64,000 nucleotides of DNA. It comes from Ophiosphaerella korrae (Eukaryota; Ascomycota; Dothideomycetes; Pleosporales; Phaeosphaeriaceae). The notes below the pieces were generated by a model, which was given only the letters and a program-made list of their open reading frames with translations, ran no database searches and was not told the DNA's origin. The position numbers were made by a program, and so were the translations under genes. The stretch is from positions 372,001 through 436,000 of the forward strand of contig JALNQF010000005.1 of the NCBI GenBank assembly GCA_028456385.1. The letters run 5' to 3'. Positions 33,391 to 43,458 of this stretch are shown here, piece after piece. Each line of letters starts with the position of its first letter. Position 1 is the first letter of the stretch.

Positions 33391-33931
33391 TTATTTCGTG
33401 GCGAGGACTACGTCAGGTCAGCGGTGGAGGTGCAGCACGGTGCGTAATGGGCGACTCACCGGAGGGAACAATAATGATGACAAGCAGGATGATGATGCCG
33501 ACAATGAGGCACATGCGCATCTTCATGTCCTTCCACCACATCTGCTTGCGCACACGGTTGGCGCCCTTTCGGAAGCCCTGGGCCGACTGGGCGAGGTTGT
33601 CGGTCTTGTCTTGGAGCGAGTCTAGGCGAGCACCTCGCTCAGAGACCTTGTTGATGTTGTCCCGCATGATGCCGACGGTGCTGTCGATTTCCTGGAGGCG
33701 GGTCAGTAGACGAAGGGAGACACGGCATTGGCGGTGGGAGGGGCGCGCAATGAGGTGCGACGCTGCGACGCTACATAGTAGAGGCAGAGGAAGGGAAGGG
33801 AAGGGTAGGAGGGCGCAACATACCGCCTGGAGGGCTGCTGTGCGGTGGTTGCCATTCTGGCCCTGGCCCTGGGCACCCGGTTGGCCGCCGGCGGGAATGT
33901 ATGGGTCGTAGGGCTGCTCGCGGTCGGCCAT
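33391..33931 (-). CDS. SNC1: Synaptobrevin-type v-SNARE (Snc1/SynA)
   Basis: Exons 33931-33824, 33691-33460 and 33407-33391 with introns of 132 and 52 nt; about 118 aa. The last exon has only 17 coding bases and gives the ending IIVPSVLATK. The first intron is in frame, so the unspliced frame misleadingly reads through. The R-SNARE motif starts [20 protein letters not shown], with the zero-layer Arg55 in [10 protein letters not shown]. The juxtamembrane WW ([12 protein letters not shown]) and one C-terminal membrane helix ([15 protein letters not shown]) follow. The family mediates fusion of secretory and endocytic vesicles with the plasma membrane and is needed for polarised hyphal growth. 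Confidence 0.93.
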
Positions 33932-35167
33932 GGCGGATAAAGAGAGCAGAGAGGAGCTCGGTATGAGGGTGCGAAAAGCAGGTGGGTGTTGTGGTGGTTG
34001 AGCGATGGATGTGGTGGTGGTAGTGGGTGGTGGTTTGGTGTTGATGTGCAGGTGATGCGGTGTTGGTAGGTGAGGGAGAACGCTGAGCTTGGATGGCGAA
34101 TGTGTCAGCTTTGGTTTGAGCCGTGAGGCTGATGCCGGCTGTGAAACCCACGCAACACCTAGGCTGTGAATGGACCGGCCCTGTGTGACGTGCAGCCAAA
34201 CGACGCAGGCGAGTCAAGAAAGGCGTGAATGTTTGCTGCAATTCTCTTTCTCTCTTTCTCTCCTTCGTTGTTGTGGTTGACTTCTTTATTGCGTCGCAAT
34301 GCCCACTGCGCCACAGCACTGCACGTGACCACACACCCAGCAGCCGCGATTACGCAGCCACTGGCATTGTACGAGCAGCTGGCGTGGCTTCTGGGCCGCA
34401 AGACGCTGAGCTGAAATTAGCCCGGCAGCGTGCGGCCTTTTGCTGTCTACTATCTATCCTGTCTAGTGTCCAGTATCCTTGCCTGTCACTGCCTCCAGCA
34501 CCGCCAGAGATTCCAGTGGCACCGGGTGAGCCTGCGACGTCCAACGCAGCAGTCGCCTGGCAAACGCCATGGTTCATGCGTGAATGGAATAAAATAGAAT
34601 ACACACAATGAAGCCTGTGCATGGCCTAGCCGCTACTCCATGTGGCCTTTGTAACGCTGTTACGCACCCAGAGGCCCGCTTTTGCCCGCTTTGGTGCTGG
34701 CGCCACCGGGGTCGACTGGGCTTGAGTCGCTGTGAGCGGCGGACGGGCTCGGGATCTGCTAACCTGCTCTGCTCCCAGTCGCAAGCCAGACGGCGCCTCT
34801 CCTGAGCCATGGCCGGGCAACCAAAACCACTCCTCCTGCATCCGCATGTTCACTGACGTGTGAGAAGTCGCTCGTTGAACTACACGCCGGCCTTCCTAAT
34901 AGTCTGCCTGTGCCCTCGCTCGACTGGCTGCACCCCCTAACCGCATTGCACCCAGCCGTCGCTGTCGCTCGTTTCAACCCTACGTCAACCACCGCGCTCC
35001 CTGTTTGCCATTCCATTTGCCTTCTCCCCACTACCACTACCACCACTACCTGTCTCGGCGTCGATATACGAACAGCGCTGCACACCACGGCGTCATCAGG
35101 CCCGGTGCTTGACCCTGACCGCGCATTCGCTTAGCATCATCCTTATCTTGGCTTCGTCGTCCCCATC
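33932..35167. other. 1.2 kb divergent intergenic region
   Basis: Head-to-head spacer between the SNARE gene and the GH76 gene. The SNARE-proximal part is GT-rich on the plus strand and the GH76-proximal part is CT-rich, as expected for two 5' leaders. No gene supported. Confidence 0.5.
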
Positions 35168-36614
35168 ATGAAGTTGACCTCCGCCCTCGGCGCCCTGGGT
35201 GCCTCAAGCCTGCTGCTTTCTGGCGCAGGTGCCATCGACTTGAACATCAACTCGCCAGGTGCGCTTCTCCCCATGTAAAACACGCTCTCTGCTAACAAGG
35301 CGCCCAGACTCAATCAAGCAAGCAGCCAAGACCATCTCCACAGGCTTGCGCAAGTTCTACACAGGCGATCGCCCAGGCGACGTGCCTGGCAATCTTCCTG
35401 ATCCCTATTTCTGGTGGGAATGCGGTGCCATGTTCAATGCCTTCATCGACTACTGGTACTACACCGGCGATGATCAATACAACCAGATCACTACCCAAGC
35501 CATGGAGCACCAGATTGGCGACTATAGCGCCTTCATGCCTCCCAACCAGACCAAGACTCTTGGAAACGATGATCAGGCCTTTTGGGGCATGGCCGCCATG
35601 TCGGCCGCTGAAAATAAGCTACCCGACCTAGGCAGTGGAAAGCCTTCATGGCTCTCGCTGGCGCAAGCCGTCTTCAACACACAGAAGAACCGATGGGACA
35701 ATGCCACTTGCGGCGGTGGTCTGAAATGGCAGATCTTCACCTTCAACAACGGATACAACTACAAAAACACCATCTCTAACGGTTGCTTCTTCAACATCGC
35801 TTCGCGTCTGTACAAGTACCTTGGAAACGACACTTATGGTGACTGGGCTGAGAGGGCTTGGGAGTGGGAGCAGGCTATTGGACTTATGAGCAAGGATTAC
35901 CATTACTACGATGGAACTGATGACAAGACGAACTGCTCCACCATCAACCAGATCCAGTGGACCTACAATGCCGGTGTGCACATGGCAGGTGCCGCTGCCA
36001 TGTGGAACGTAGTAAGTAATCACGCCAACGCCTCCTCTACCTCCAGCTAACCCCCCCAGACCCAAAACGACAAATGGCGCGGCCGCCTCAAGGGCGTCAT
36101 CGACGCCGCTGGCATCTTCTTCATCGACAACGTCATGAGCGAAGTCGCCTGCGAAAACAACGGTAAATGCGACACAGATCAACGCTCCTTCAAAGCCTAC
36201 CTCGCCCGCTGGATGGGCTACACCGCCATCGTCGCCCCCTGGACCCGCGAATTCATCGACCCCCTCCTCAAAGCCTCGGCCCAAGCCGCCGCGAAACAAT
36301 GCAACGCCGGCACCGACCAGAAATCATGCGGCCTCCGCTGGATCGACGGCGGCAAGAACGACGGCTCCTTCGGCGTCGGCGAGCAAATGGCTGCCCTCGA
36401 GGTCATCCAATCGCTACTGTATACCTCCGCGCCTGGGCCTACCACGCTGAAGACGGGCGGCACGTCTGCGAGTAATCCTGATGCTGGCGCTAATGTGCCG
36501 AATACGCCCGTGAGGTTTAATAGTATTACTACCGGGGATAAGGCAGGTGCAAGTATTTTGACGTTGATTGTGTTGGTGGGCATTGTGGTTGGTGCTTGGT
36601 GGATGGTTGCGTAA
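35168..36614 (+). CDS. GPI-anchored GH76 endo-alpha-1,6-mannanase (Dfg5/Dcw1 family)
   Basis: Exons 35168-35258, 35308-36011 and 36060-36614 with introns of 49 and 48 nt; about 449 aa. A signal peptide (MKLTSALGALGASSLLLSGAGA) precedes the mature start IDLNINSPDSIKQAAKTI. The GH76 catalytic Asp-Asp pair lies in GNDDQAFWGMAAMSAAE (Asp118-Asp119). Conserved WWECGAMFNAFIDYW, CGGGLKWQIF and NGYNYKNTISNGCFF blocks are present. Several N-glycosylation sequons occur. The C-terminus has a Ser/Thr/Gly spacer and a hydrophobic tail (ASILTLIVLVGIVVGAWWMVA) typical of GPI addition. The family cross-links GPI mannoproteins to cell-wall glucan and is needed for filamentous growth. Confidence 0.94.
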
Positions 36615-39097
36615 AGGGAGTGGTGTAGGTATCAATATATACACATTTTTATCGAGGGGGGTGTTTATACGCTTATCTTTTTATATTGTTTTTTTGGTCC
36701 GCGAGGTTGGATTGTGTCATTTAGCTTGAGCATGGCTCGTGTGGGTTGGGCGTTGGACTGTTTTTGTACCTATTTAGTGGGGGATGATGTGCTGGGGATG
36801 AGCTGGATAGCGAGGCTCGGAGCGTGGTTTTAGATGAATGGGAAGATATTGTCAAGAGAGCGGGATGGAAGGGTTGTAGATACACGTTGTGTTGCGGTGA
36901 ATGAATGTGTAATATTCAACAAGAAACTGTTTTTGTGTTCGTGCTTTGGAGCGAGCACCTGGGATGGCAACGTGTGCGCGGATGCGCGAGCCGTAGTGCA
37001 ACAGCAGCTTAATAGCTGCTCTGCTTTTGCATTTGTACTGCAACTTTAGCGTAGAAGAGCCGTCTTCTACCCTTGAACTCATTGTATGATTGGATGGGAA
37101 TTGGATTTCGGAGACTCAATCTGTGAACTTGACTTTAGCGTACAAGACCCGGTGAATACAGCCTGTATATGGCACTAACACTTTATCATTATCGCGGAGC
37201 ATATCTTTAAAGCTACCTTGATTAGATTATCCTTGGTGGCCATGTCCTAGAGAGGAGAAATTTATGAATAACGTCAAGGGCGTACTCTTACTGTTCTGAG
37301 GTCGTCCTGCTTTCAGTGAAGACTATTGAGTTGAGAGAGTAGGGAGCGTTGTATTTCGTCAGCCTAGGCGGATTGCCGGTGAGAAATTTGCGGTTAGGCT
37401 GCCGATCCATTCCTGCACACTAGGACGGCCATTGTACCCTAAAGTTGCAGTGCAAAGCTAGCTCGTCCCTCCGTCGTCCCTCCGCCCCACACCCACCCTC
37501 CACAACAGTACTAGCTCCCGTCTTGCAATCGGACGCGAGCGTAGCCATGTTGCACGGCAACTTTAGCGTAGAAGAGATGCTTTCTTTCCATAAGCTAACT
37601 CAGTTTATATTATTTGACTTAGCCTGTTCAAAGGATAGTTAGAGGCTAGAAGTATAAGTGTACCTAAATAGCCCATAGTGTGTGATTGGACGGACAGACA
37701 CCCCTTATCGGATGTTTGCATTGCAACTGTCAGGCTACAGGTTGATTATTCGAACCTTTTTGGTTGTTTGCCGCAGTGGAAGAGAGCTGTGTTCTAACAG
37801 CAACTTTAGCTTAGAAGATTGCCCTCTGCGTAAGATTAGTGTGTAGGCATCTATATATAATTAGAAAGATATTAAAAGTTCATAGACGGTGTCGAAGGCT
37901 CCTGCTTGAATTGGTAAATATCGCTCTGTAAGGATCTAAAAATACTAATACATGAATTGCTATTAAAACTTGAGCATAGTCTATCTTAATTCAACTGTAT
38001 TTGGTTAATAAGGATCTAGTGACCTGTGGACCTCGGGAGGAAGTATTATTATTTATCTCGAGGACGCATTCTTTTTTGTTGTTAGTCTATTGTCTTATCT
38101 GCTTCGCTATCCCTACGGGCTCAGAAAAAATTATTTTAGTTTAATTAATCAAAGTCCATATATCCTCCTGAGGACTCCTTCCAAGATATAATTTTTCGGA
38201 CTGCCTGACCTTGTTGAATTGTAATATTTTATAATAAATCTTGTCCGCTGGCCTTATCTACACAAGAGCTAGCTTAAGCGTAGTCGAGTGCGTGCAGGGA
38301 CACGGGCTGTATTACTTAACTCAACTGATTACATATAGTACTTTCCTCCGTTTCACATACAAAAGTTATATGCTACGAAGAAATCTTCAATATTCGAGTA
38401 CAAATCTACCTGAGTATGAATATTTACCTCAGGATTTATTTTATTATACGCTCTAACAACAAATGCTCAACACCACAAACATCCCTTGGAATCACATCTC
38501 GCTACCAAAGTCAGACTATATAGACTGTGAAAAGTTGTAGTTATCCAAGGAAAGGCAGAACGTCACTGGATGTGGATGATTTAGGGTAGTAGGTGCGGGT
38601 ACACCGAGATGTTGCGAGCGGTGTTGCGGGTTGCTACCGCAGCATCATTGGCAGCATCCAACCGGGGCTCTGTCTACTGTCCTACCAAAAGCGCGATAGA
38701 ACTAGTAAGCTGTCCGATAATATTTTCCTGAGTTCTGTTCTCTCACAGGAGGTAGCTTTTGGGAAATTATGGTATTTTGATACTTGCAGGGGGATGTGAA
38801 TGCATGTCTTAGAGAAAGAAATATCAAACTTGGAGCAGAGTCATTTTTATAACTGAGCCTCAGTAGAGACTAGAGACAAGATAGTATCCGATGACCTTTC
38901 GTGTCTTGATGCCTTTCTTTATGTTGCAAGCCGTAACAGATGTAGCAAATGCGGTAGACGCAGCTTACAACATGCTTACTTAAAGCGGTAGTCGCAGTGA
39001 AAGACTAGTGTTCGCTTATCTTATCACTATCCCTGCAAAAAAGTTTCCAATCCCACAGCCCGCCCTGCACAAAGTCTGCACAACAACACAATTCGTA
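36615..39097. other. 2.5 kb AT-rich gene-free region
   Basis: The first 200 bases are the GH76 3' UTR. From about 37.8 to 38.5 kb the sequence becomes clearly AT-rich, with short stop-filled frames, like RIP-altered DNA. A 20-base motif recurs here (listed separately). No gene or intact mobile element could be recognised. Confidence 0.5.
37040..37819. repeat. Three copies of a 20-bp motif plus one inverted core
   Basis: GCAACTTTAGCGTAGAAGAG occurs exactly at 37040-37059 and 37557-37576, and with two changes at 37800-37819. The inverted core CTAAAGTTGCA lies at 37439-37449, so it can pair with the first copy across about 410 bp. This may be the remains of a small inverted-repeat element. Confidence 0.6.
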
Positions 39098-40342
39098 ATG
39101 GCCCTCCAAGCAACCGAGGAAGACATTCTCCTGGCCAAGCGTATTATCGGCGCTGCAGAACGCCACGATGTTCCTGCTCTGAAGATTTTGCTCAAGGAGG
39201 GATCCGCAAACGTGCAAGATCCCACTGCAACTGTCGCAACATCACCATTACATGCTGCAATTGCGTCATGTGAAGGAAAAACGATAGACGATGATTCAGC
39301 TGTCCAAACAGTAGAATTATTGCTTCAGAATGGTGCCATCTGGAATGATTTGAACAGGGAGGATGAAACGCCAGGATGCATCGCATTCCGTGTAGGGCAA
39401 AAGAAGATATACGATATCATGGTTGAGGCGGGCGTTAGGGCAGAAATTCTTTTTGCGAAAATGGAGGCGCTGGGTTTGGGCGGTAATACAGCCGAGGACG
39501 AGGATGAAGAGGACGATGAGGAAGAAGGAGATAGACCCGCAGTCAAGAAGCAAAAGGTCTCGGAAGAGGAGGTCAAGGAAATTCAAGAGGTTATTGAAGC
39601 TCAAGTACTTGATGATGTTTCTCTGGATAATCGCGCGTATCTGAAGAGTCAATTGCGGTACAAGCCTGGCATTCTCCTAGATGAGAGCGACAACGCCGTA
39701 AGGATCCCAACTTCAATTACATATTTAAACACACACTAACGCTTTACAAAGGTGATGATGGATTGGGAGACTCAAATCATGCAGCGTCACGCTGAAACTA
39801 TTAACCCAAAATCTGGCCTTAAGGTTATGAACGTAGGACATGGCATGGGCATAGTTGACACCGCCATCCAAACACACAACCCAGCCGAACATCACATCAT
39901 CGAAGCACATCCCCAAGTCCACCAGCGCCTGCGCGAGCAGGGTTGGTACGATAAGCCAAATGTGCACATTCACGAAGGCAGATGGCAAGATGTGCTCCCT
40001 AAACTCGTCGAGCAAGGTGTTGTTCTTGATGGAATTTACTACGACACTTTTGCCGAAGATTATGCCGCACTCAAAGAATTCTTCGCTGAGTACGTCGTGC
40101 AGCTACTTACGCCAGATGGCGTATTTGGCTGGTACAACGGCCTCGGCGCAGATCGACAAATCTGTTACGATGTGTATACCAAGGTTGCGGAAATCGATCT
40201 CTTTGAGGCAGGCTTTGATACTGTGTGGGAGGAAATAGATGTTCCCAAGGGTCTGCATGATAAGAAGAATTGGGAGGGCACAAGGAGGCCGTATTGGACA
40301 ATTGATGTGTATCGATTGCCGATTAATAAGTTTGTAAAATGA
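39098..40342 (+). CDS. RMT2: Protein arginine N5-methyltransferase 2
   Basis: Exons 39098-39697 and 39752-40342, intron of 54 nt (GTAAGG...CTAAC...AAAG); about 396 aa. The N-terminal 110 residues are ankyrin-like (ALKILLKEGSANVQD, SPLHAAIASCEG, VELLLQNGAIWND). A highly acidic loop with a basic patch follows (EDEDEEDDEEEGD, VKKQKVSEEEV). The methyltransferase half starts about residue 200, with the SAM-binding sequence KVMNVGHGMGIVDTAIQ, then EAHPQVHQRLREQGW, GIYYDTFAEDY and PDGVFGWYNGLG. The ankyrin-like plus methyltransferase layout and length match yeast Rmt2, which modifies the delta nitrogen of an arginine in ribosomal protein Rpl12. The acidic loop is longer than I would expect for yeast. 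Confidence 0.94.
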
Positions 40343-40615
40343 TAACTGAAAGCAGAGAAGGGAATTGAATGGCAAAAGATCAATAACAATAAAAGTATGT
40401 TGAACTGCTCAACGCGCTGTATCAGAATTTTAACTTTTGATGTACTTAATTGGAAGTGAGGAAACCGAAGACTTGACTAAAGCCAGTCACTATGCAAGAA
40501 TCACATATTCTTGATAGACCAGACATATAACAGGCAAAGCAATATATTTAAATGTTACAAGTATTATACAGTATCTAAATTAACCGCCACAATAGTACTC
40601 CCAAAACACTGCCCT

Positions 40616-41854
40616 TTACAACTGCGTCGAAGCCGGAAGACATCCTGTCCGATCATAAGACCGACGTTTGGACTCATCGCTAAGCACATCATTCGCCATA
40701 TTAATCTCCGCCATCTTAAGCGTCGCAGTAGCTTTACTAGCGCCCTTAGCACGATCAGGATGATGCTTCATGCTCAACCTGCGGTACGACTTCCTGATCT
40801 CCTCCTGAGTCGCAGACTGCGAGACCTGCAGAACCGAGTACAAACAAGTCTCAGGCTTCAAGTCGCCCGTTGGAGGCGGCGAGCTCGACCGCCCATAGCG
40901 AGAATAATTGTTCTCGAATGCGGGCGGTGGGGGATTGTACTTGGACTGACTAGGTCGACTGTATTTGTAAGAATTGGGCATGTGTTTGCGGGCCCATTCA
41001 CCTTCACCTGCTGAGTGTGGGTCTCTGCGAGAAGAAGTGCGCGTCGAATGATGCAGTGGTGGAGAGGCCCGACGTGGGGGCGGACCCTTGGAGGAACGCT
41101 CTCTGCGGGCTGGGGGTGGGGAAGGGGCGCGAGGGGTAGGGGTGTTGTAGTAGTACTGGGATGAAGGGGCCCTAGGGGATGGGTGCGTGTAGTGGCGGTC
41201 TGCGCGAGAAGAGGTGCGCAATGGAGATAATGGTTGGTACGGGTCACTTGGATGAAGCTCGCGTGTGTTGTAACTTGTGTGCGCATATGACGGTGCTGAG
41301 TACGAGTTGGCACTGGGGCGGTACTCATGCACGTTGTATGGTGGCTTTGTTATTTGGAAGTGGAAGGCATTCGATACATATGCTGGTCCCGCACCGGCTG
41401 GCATGGGATAGCTTCCTTGGCTGGTATGGAGCAAACATGCAGGACACCAACAGAGCTGAGATGCCCCAGCAGGTTGCCTCGCTTGTCTTGCCCCAGGCTC
41501 TCGCTCATACTGCTCGAAAAAAGAACCCCGACTACCGAAAGTTGGCAAGGAACCGACGTCGGTTTTACGACTGTTATAAAAAGCGTCCTCCCATCCTTTT
41601 AGTATTTTTTTGGCAAGTATTTCGACCTCTGTCCATGATTGTATCTCCGTTCTACCATTTCGAAGTTGCTTCTCATATTCATTTACGAGGGTAACCACAA
41701 GGCCTGCCTTTTTGCTTTTGTCCTGAGCAAGACCGGATAACTTAAAAAGATGATTAACATATTTTTTGGTTGTACAGTCTATGGATTCCTCAGTAGAGAA
41801 ACTGTCTCCGATCACTTCTTCGTAGTAGTGAGTGAAACCCTCGTATACCCTCAT
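40616..41854 (-). CDS. J-domain protein with C-terminal DnaJ domain
   Basis: A single exon of about 412 aa from the ATG at 41854. The N-terminal 115 residues are helical and charged, unrecognised. A long Pro/Ser/Tyr/Arg-rich disordered middle follows. A J domain is at the C-terminus (LYSVLQVSQSATQEEIRKSYRRLSMKHHPDRAKGA...INMANDVLSDESKRRSYDR) with an intact HPD motif. It should stimulate an Hsp70 partner, but neither the glycine-rich nor the zinc-finger region of class A/B J proteins is present, so it is class C. The C-terminal position of the J domain and the unknown N-domain suggest a specialised client or location; not identified. It is convergent with RMT2. Confidence 0.82.
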   Translation of the reverse strand: MRVYEGFTHYYEEVIGDSFSTEESIDCTTKKYVNHLFKLSGLAQDKSKKAGLVVTLVNEYEKQLRNGRTEIQSWTEVEILAKKILKGWEDAFYNSRKTDVGSLPTFGSRGSFFEQYEREPGARQARQPAGASQLCWCPACLLHTSQGSYPMPAGAGPAYVSNAFHFQITKPPYNVHEYRPSANSYSAPSYAHTSYNTRELHPSDPYQPLSPLRTSSRADRHYTHPSPRAPSSQYYYNTPTPRAPSPPPARRERSSKGPPPRRASPPLHHSTRTSSRRDPHSAGEGEWARKHMPNSYKYSRPSQSKYNPPPPAFENNYSRYGRSSSPPPTGDLKPETCLYSVLQVSQSATQEEIRKSYRRLSMKHHPDRAKGASKATATLKMAEINMANDVLSDESKRRSYDRTGCLPASTQL

Positions 41855-43458
41855 GATGATTTGTATGATTAGCTACAAGGAGTATCTCGGTTGGCGATAG
41901 AAAAAGGCCTGGAGAGATGCTTCCTCAAACTTAAACACAGTAGCAAGTATTTGGTTCGTCTGGGGATATGAAGAGTTGATTGGAGTATTTTTATATCTAT
42001 GATACCGCACATAATGAAGGTGCTTGTTCACATTGTAACTTTGTTTATCAGATGTAAGTATAATGTTGCAGATCATGCTCAACACTATCTTGAAAGTGAT
42101 TGCTGCAACGTATTCAGTGAAAGATGAAACGATAATACACATTACCGTTGGTTAGTATTGATGAGATATGTCAGAAAAGCGTTGAAATTGAATTGCTTAA
42201 TTAGTTGTCTAGTCATATCAAAGTCAGACCTCTTCAGCACTTCAGAGGCTAAGAAGTTACAACTTTGTAGCACACCGTAAAGCCCCCAAAAACCGATCTA
42301 AGAACCGATCTAAGATTGATTTCAAATTCAATAATCATTGTTGATGAAGTTGGTCTACGGTGTTGCTGTTTGCTCTGGCTGCAACACTTTCGAAGTGATA
42401 GTAAGTATCTGAGCCCAAAGGCCTTGACTCCTATACCATCTAGATTCTTATCTGGATGAAAAGTAGATGTTGTTGCCTTGGCATGAAAATCCACAATAGG
42501 TCTTCGCCACTCAAACAAAGAGCATCTAGAGCGGCAGGTCGGGAACGGCAGGCCAACCACCCGAAGTGCTTACGATAGCTTTGCGCACCGCTATTCGCTT
42601 ACTCCTGAACGTCATCCAAAATGAATAATTAACGCGTCATCATTGCAAAGTTGGTCAGTTCAGGACCTCCAGTAGGCATTCGGAGTAACCCTGATGCATA
42701 CGCACGGATCTCACGGGCACAGCCGTACTCCCCACGTACCCACGTGCTAAAAGATCTGTGAACCTCTCTTGGAGGCGTATGTCCTCCCGACACCCGGGGT
42801 ATGTGAATTCAGGTAGTGAAGGGAGGAGACACCCCTGTCGCTGCGTTTCCGGACACCAGCAACACCCTGTGGGTACCAAGCAAAAACAAGCCTTTATCGA
42901 AACTAAGATTTTCGCATCCAATGTGAGGAGTTGATTTGCTGATCTGGACATAGGCAATATTGTTCTCGCCGACATACTGGAACTTGATATGGCTCTAGAT
43001 AATGTCCACCACTCCCCCGCTGCAGGACTGGCGAGAACACGGCCGTTCATACGTAGTGCATGTTTTTTTTGGCTGGACGTGAGAGCCTATCCCTTGCTCG
43101 ACCCTTTGTCAGGACCCAGGGAACAAAGCGACGACTGATCACGTGACCATATCTTATCGGACTTGAGCGTAAGTTACAGGTGTGCGCCGTAGCTGTGAAG
43201 TCTAGTGTGCTTCTGTGATTGGATTTTTCGTGCGCTTTTGTGCGACAGTGCAAATCTAGCTAGGGCAATCTGCGAGTCGACATTGACCCCTTGCCTTCCA
43301 AGCTTTGGTTAGGAACCACATCTTGAACATTGAGTCAGCTATGTTTTGACCACTGCATTACCTTGTCCTCAAAACTTTCCCTACGGATTGACGGCCGATA
43401 CGATAACTCGTGTCTGAGTCCTAACTCAGTAACGACAAATGCGGCCATCGCCTCCGGT
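41855..43458. other. 1.6 kb intergenic region with possible J-domain relic
   Basis: Between the divergent J-domain gene and the large protein at 43459. One stretch on the minus strand (about 42480-42360) reads FHPDKNLDGIGVKAF, like a J-domain HPD loop without its full domain. Another minus-strand frame, 42655-43050, of 131 aa, has no recognisable domain and probably no ATG-dependent support. No gene is called. Confidence 0.4.

Noticed and set aside
37738..37765. Possible tRNA T-arm (GGTT...TTCGAACC)
   Set aside because: No acceptor stem, D-arm or anticodon arm could be fitted around it.
42655..43050. 131-codon minus-strand frame with five or more cysteines
   Set aside because: No recognisable family and no supporting neighbours; could be a relic but cannot be supported.
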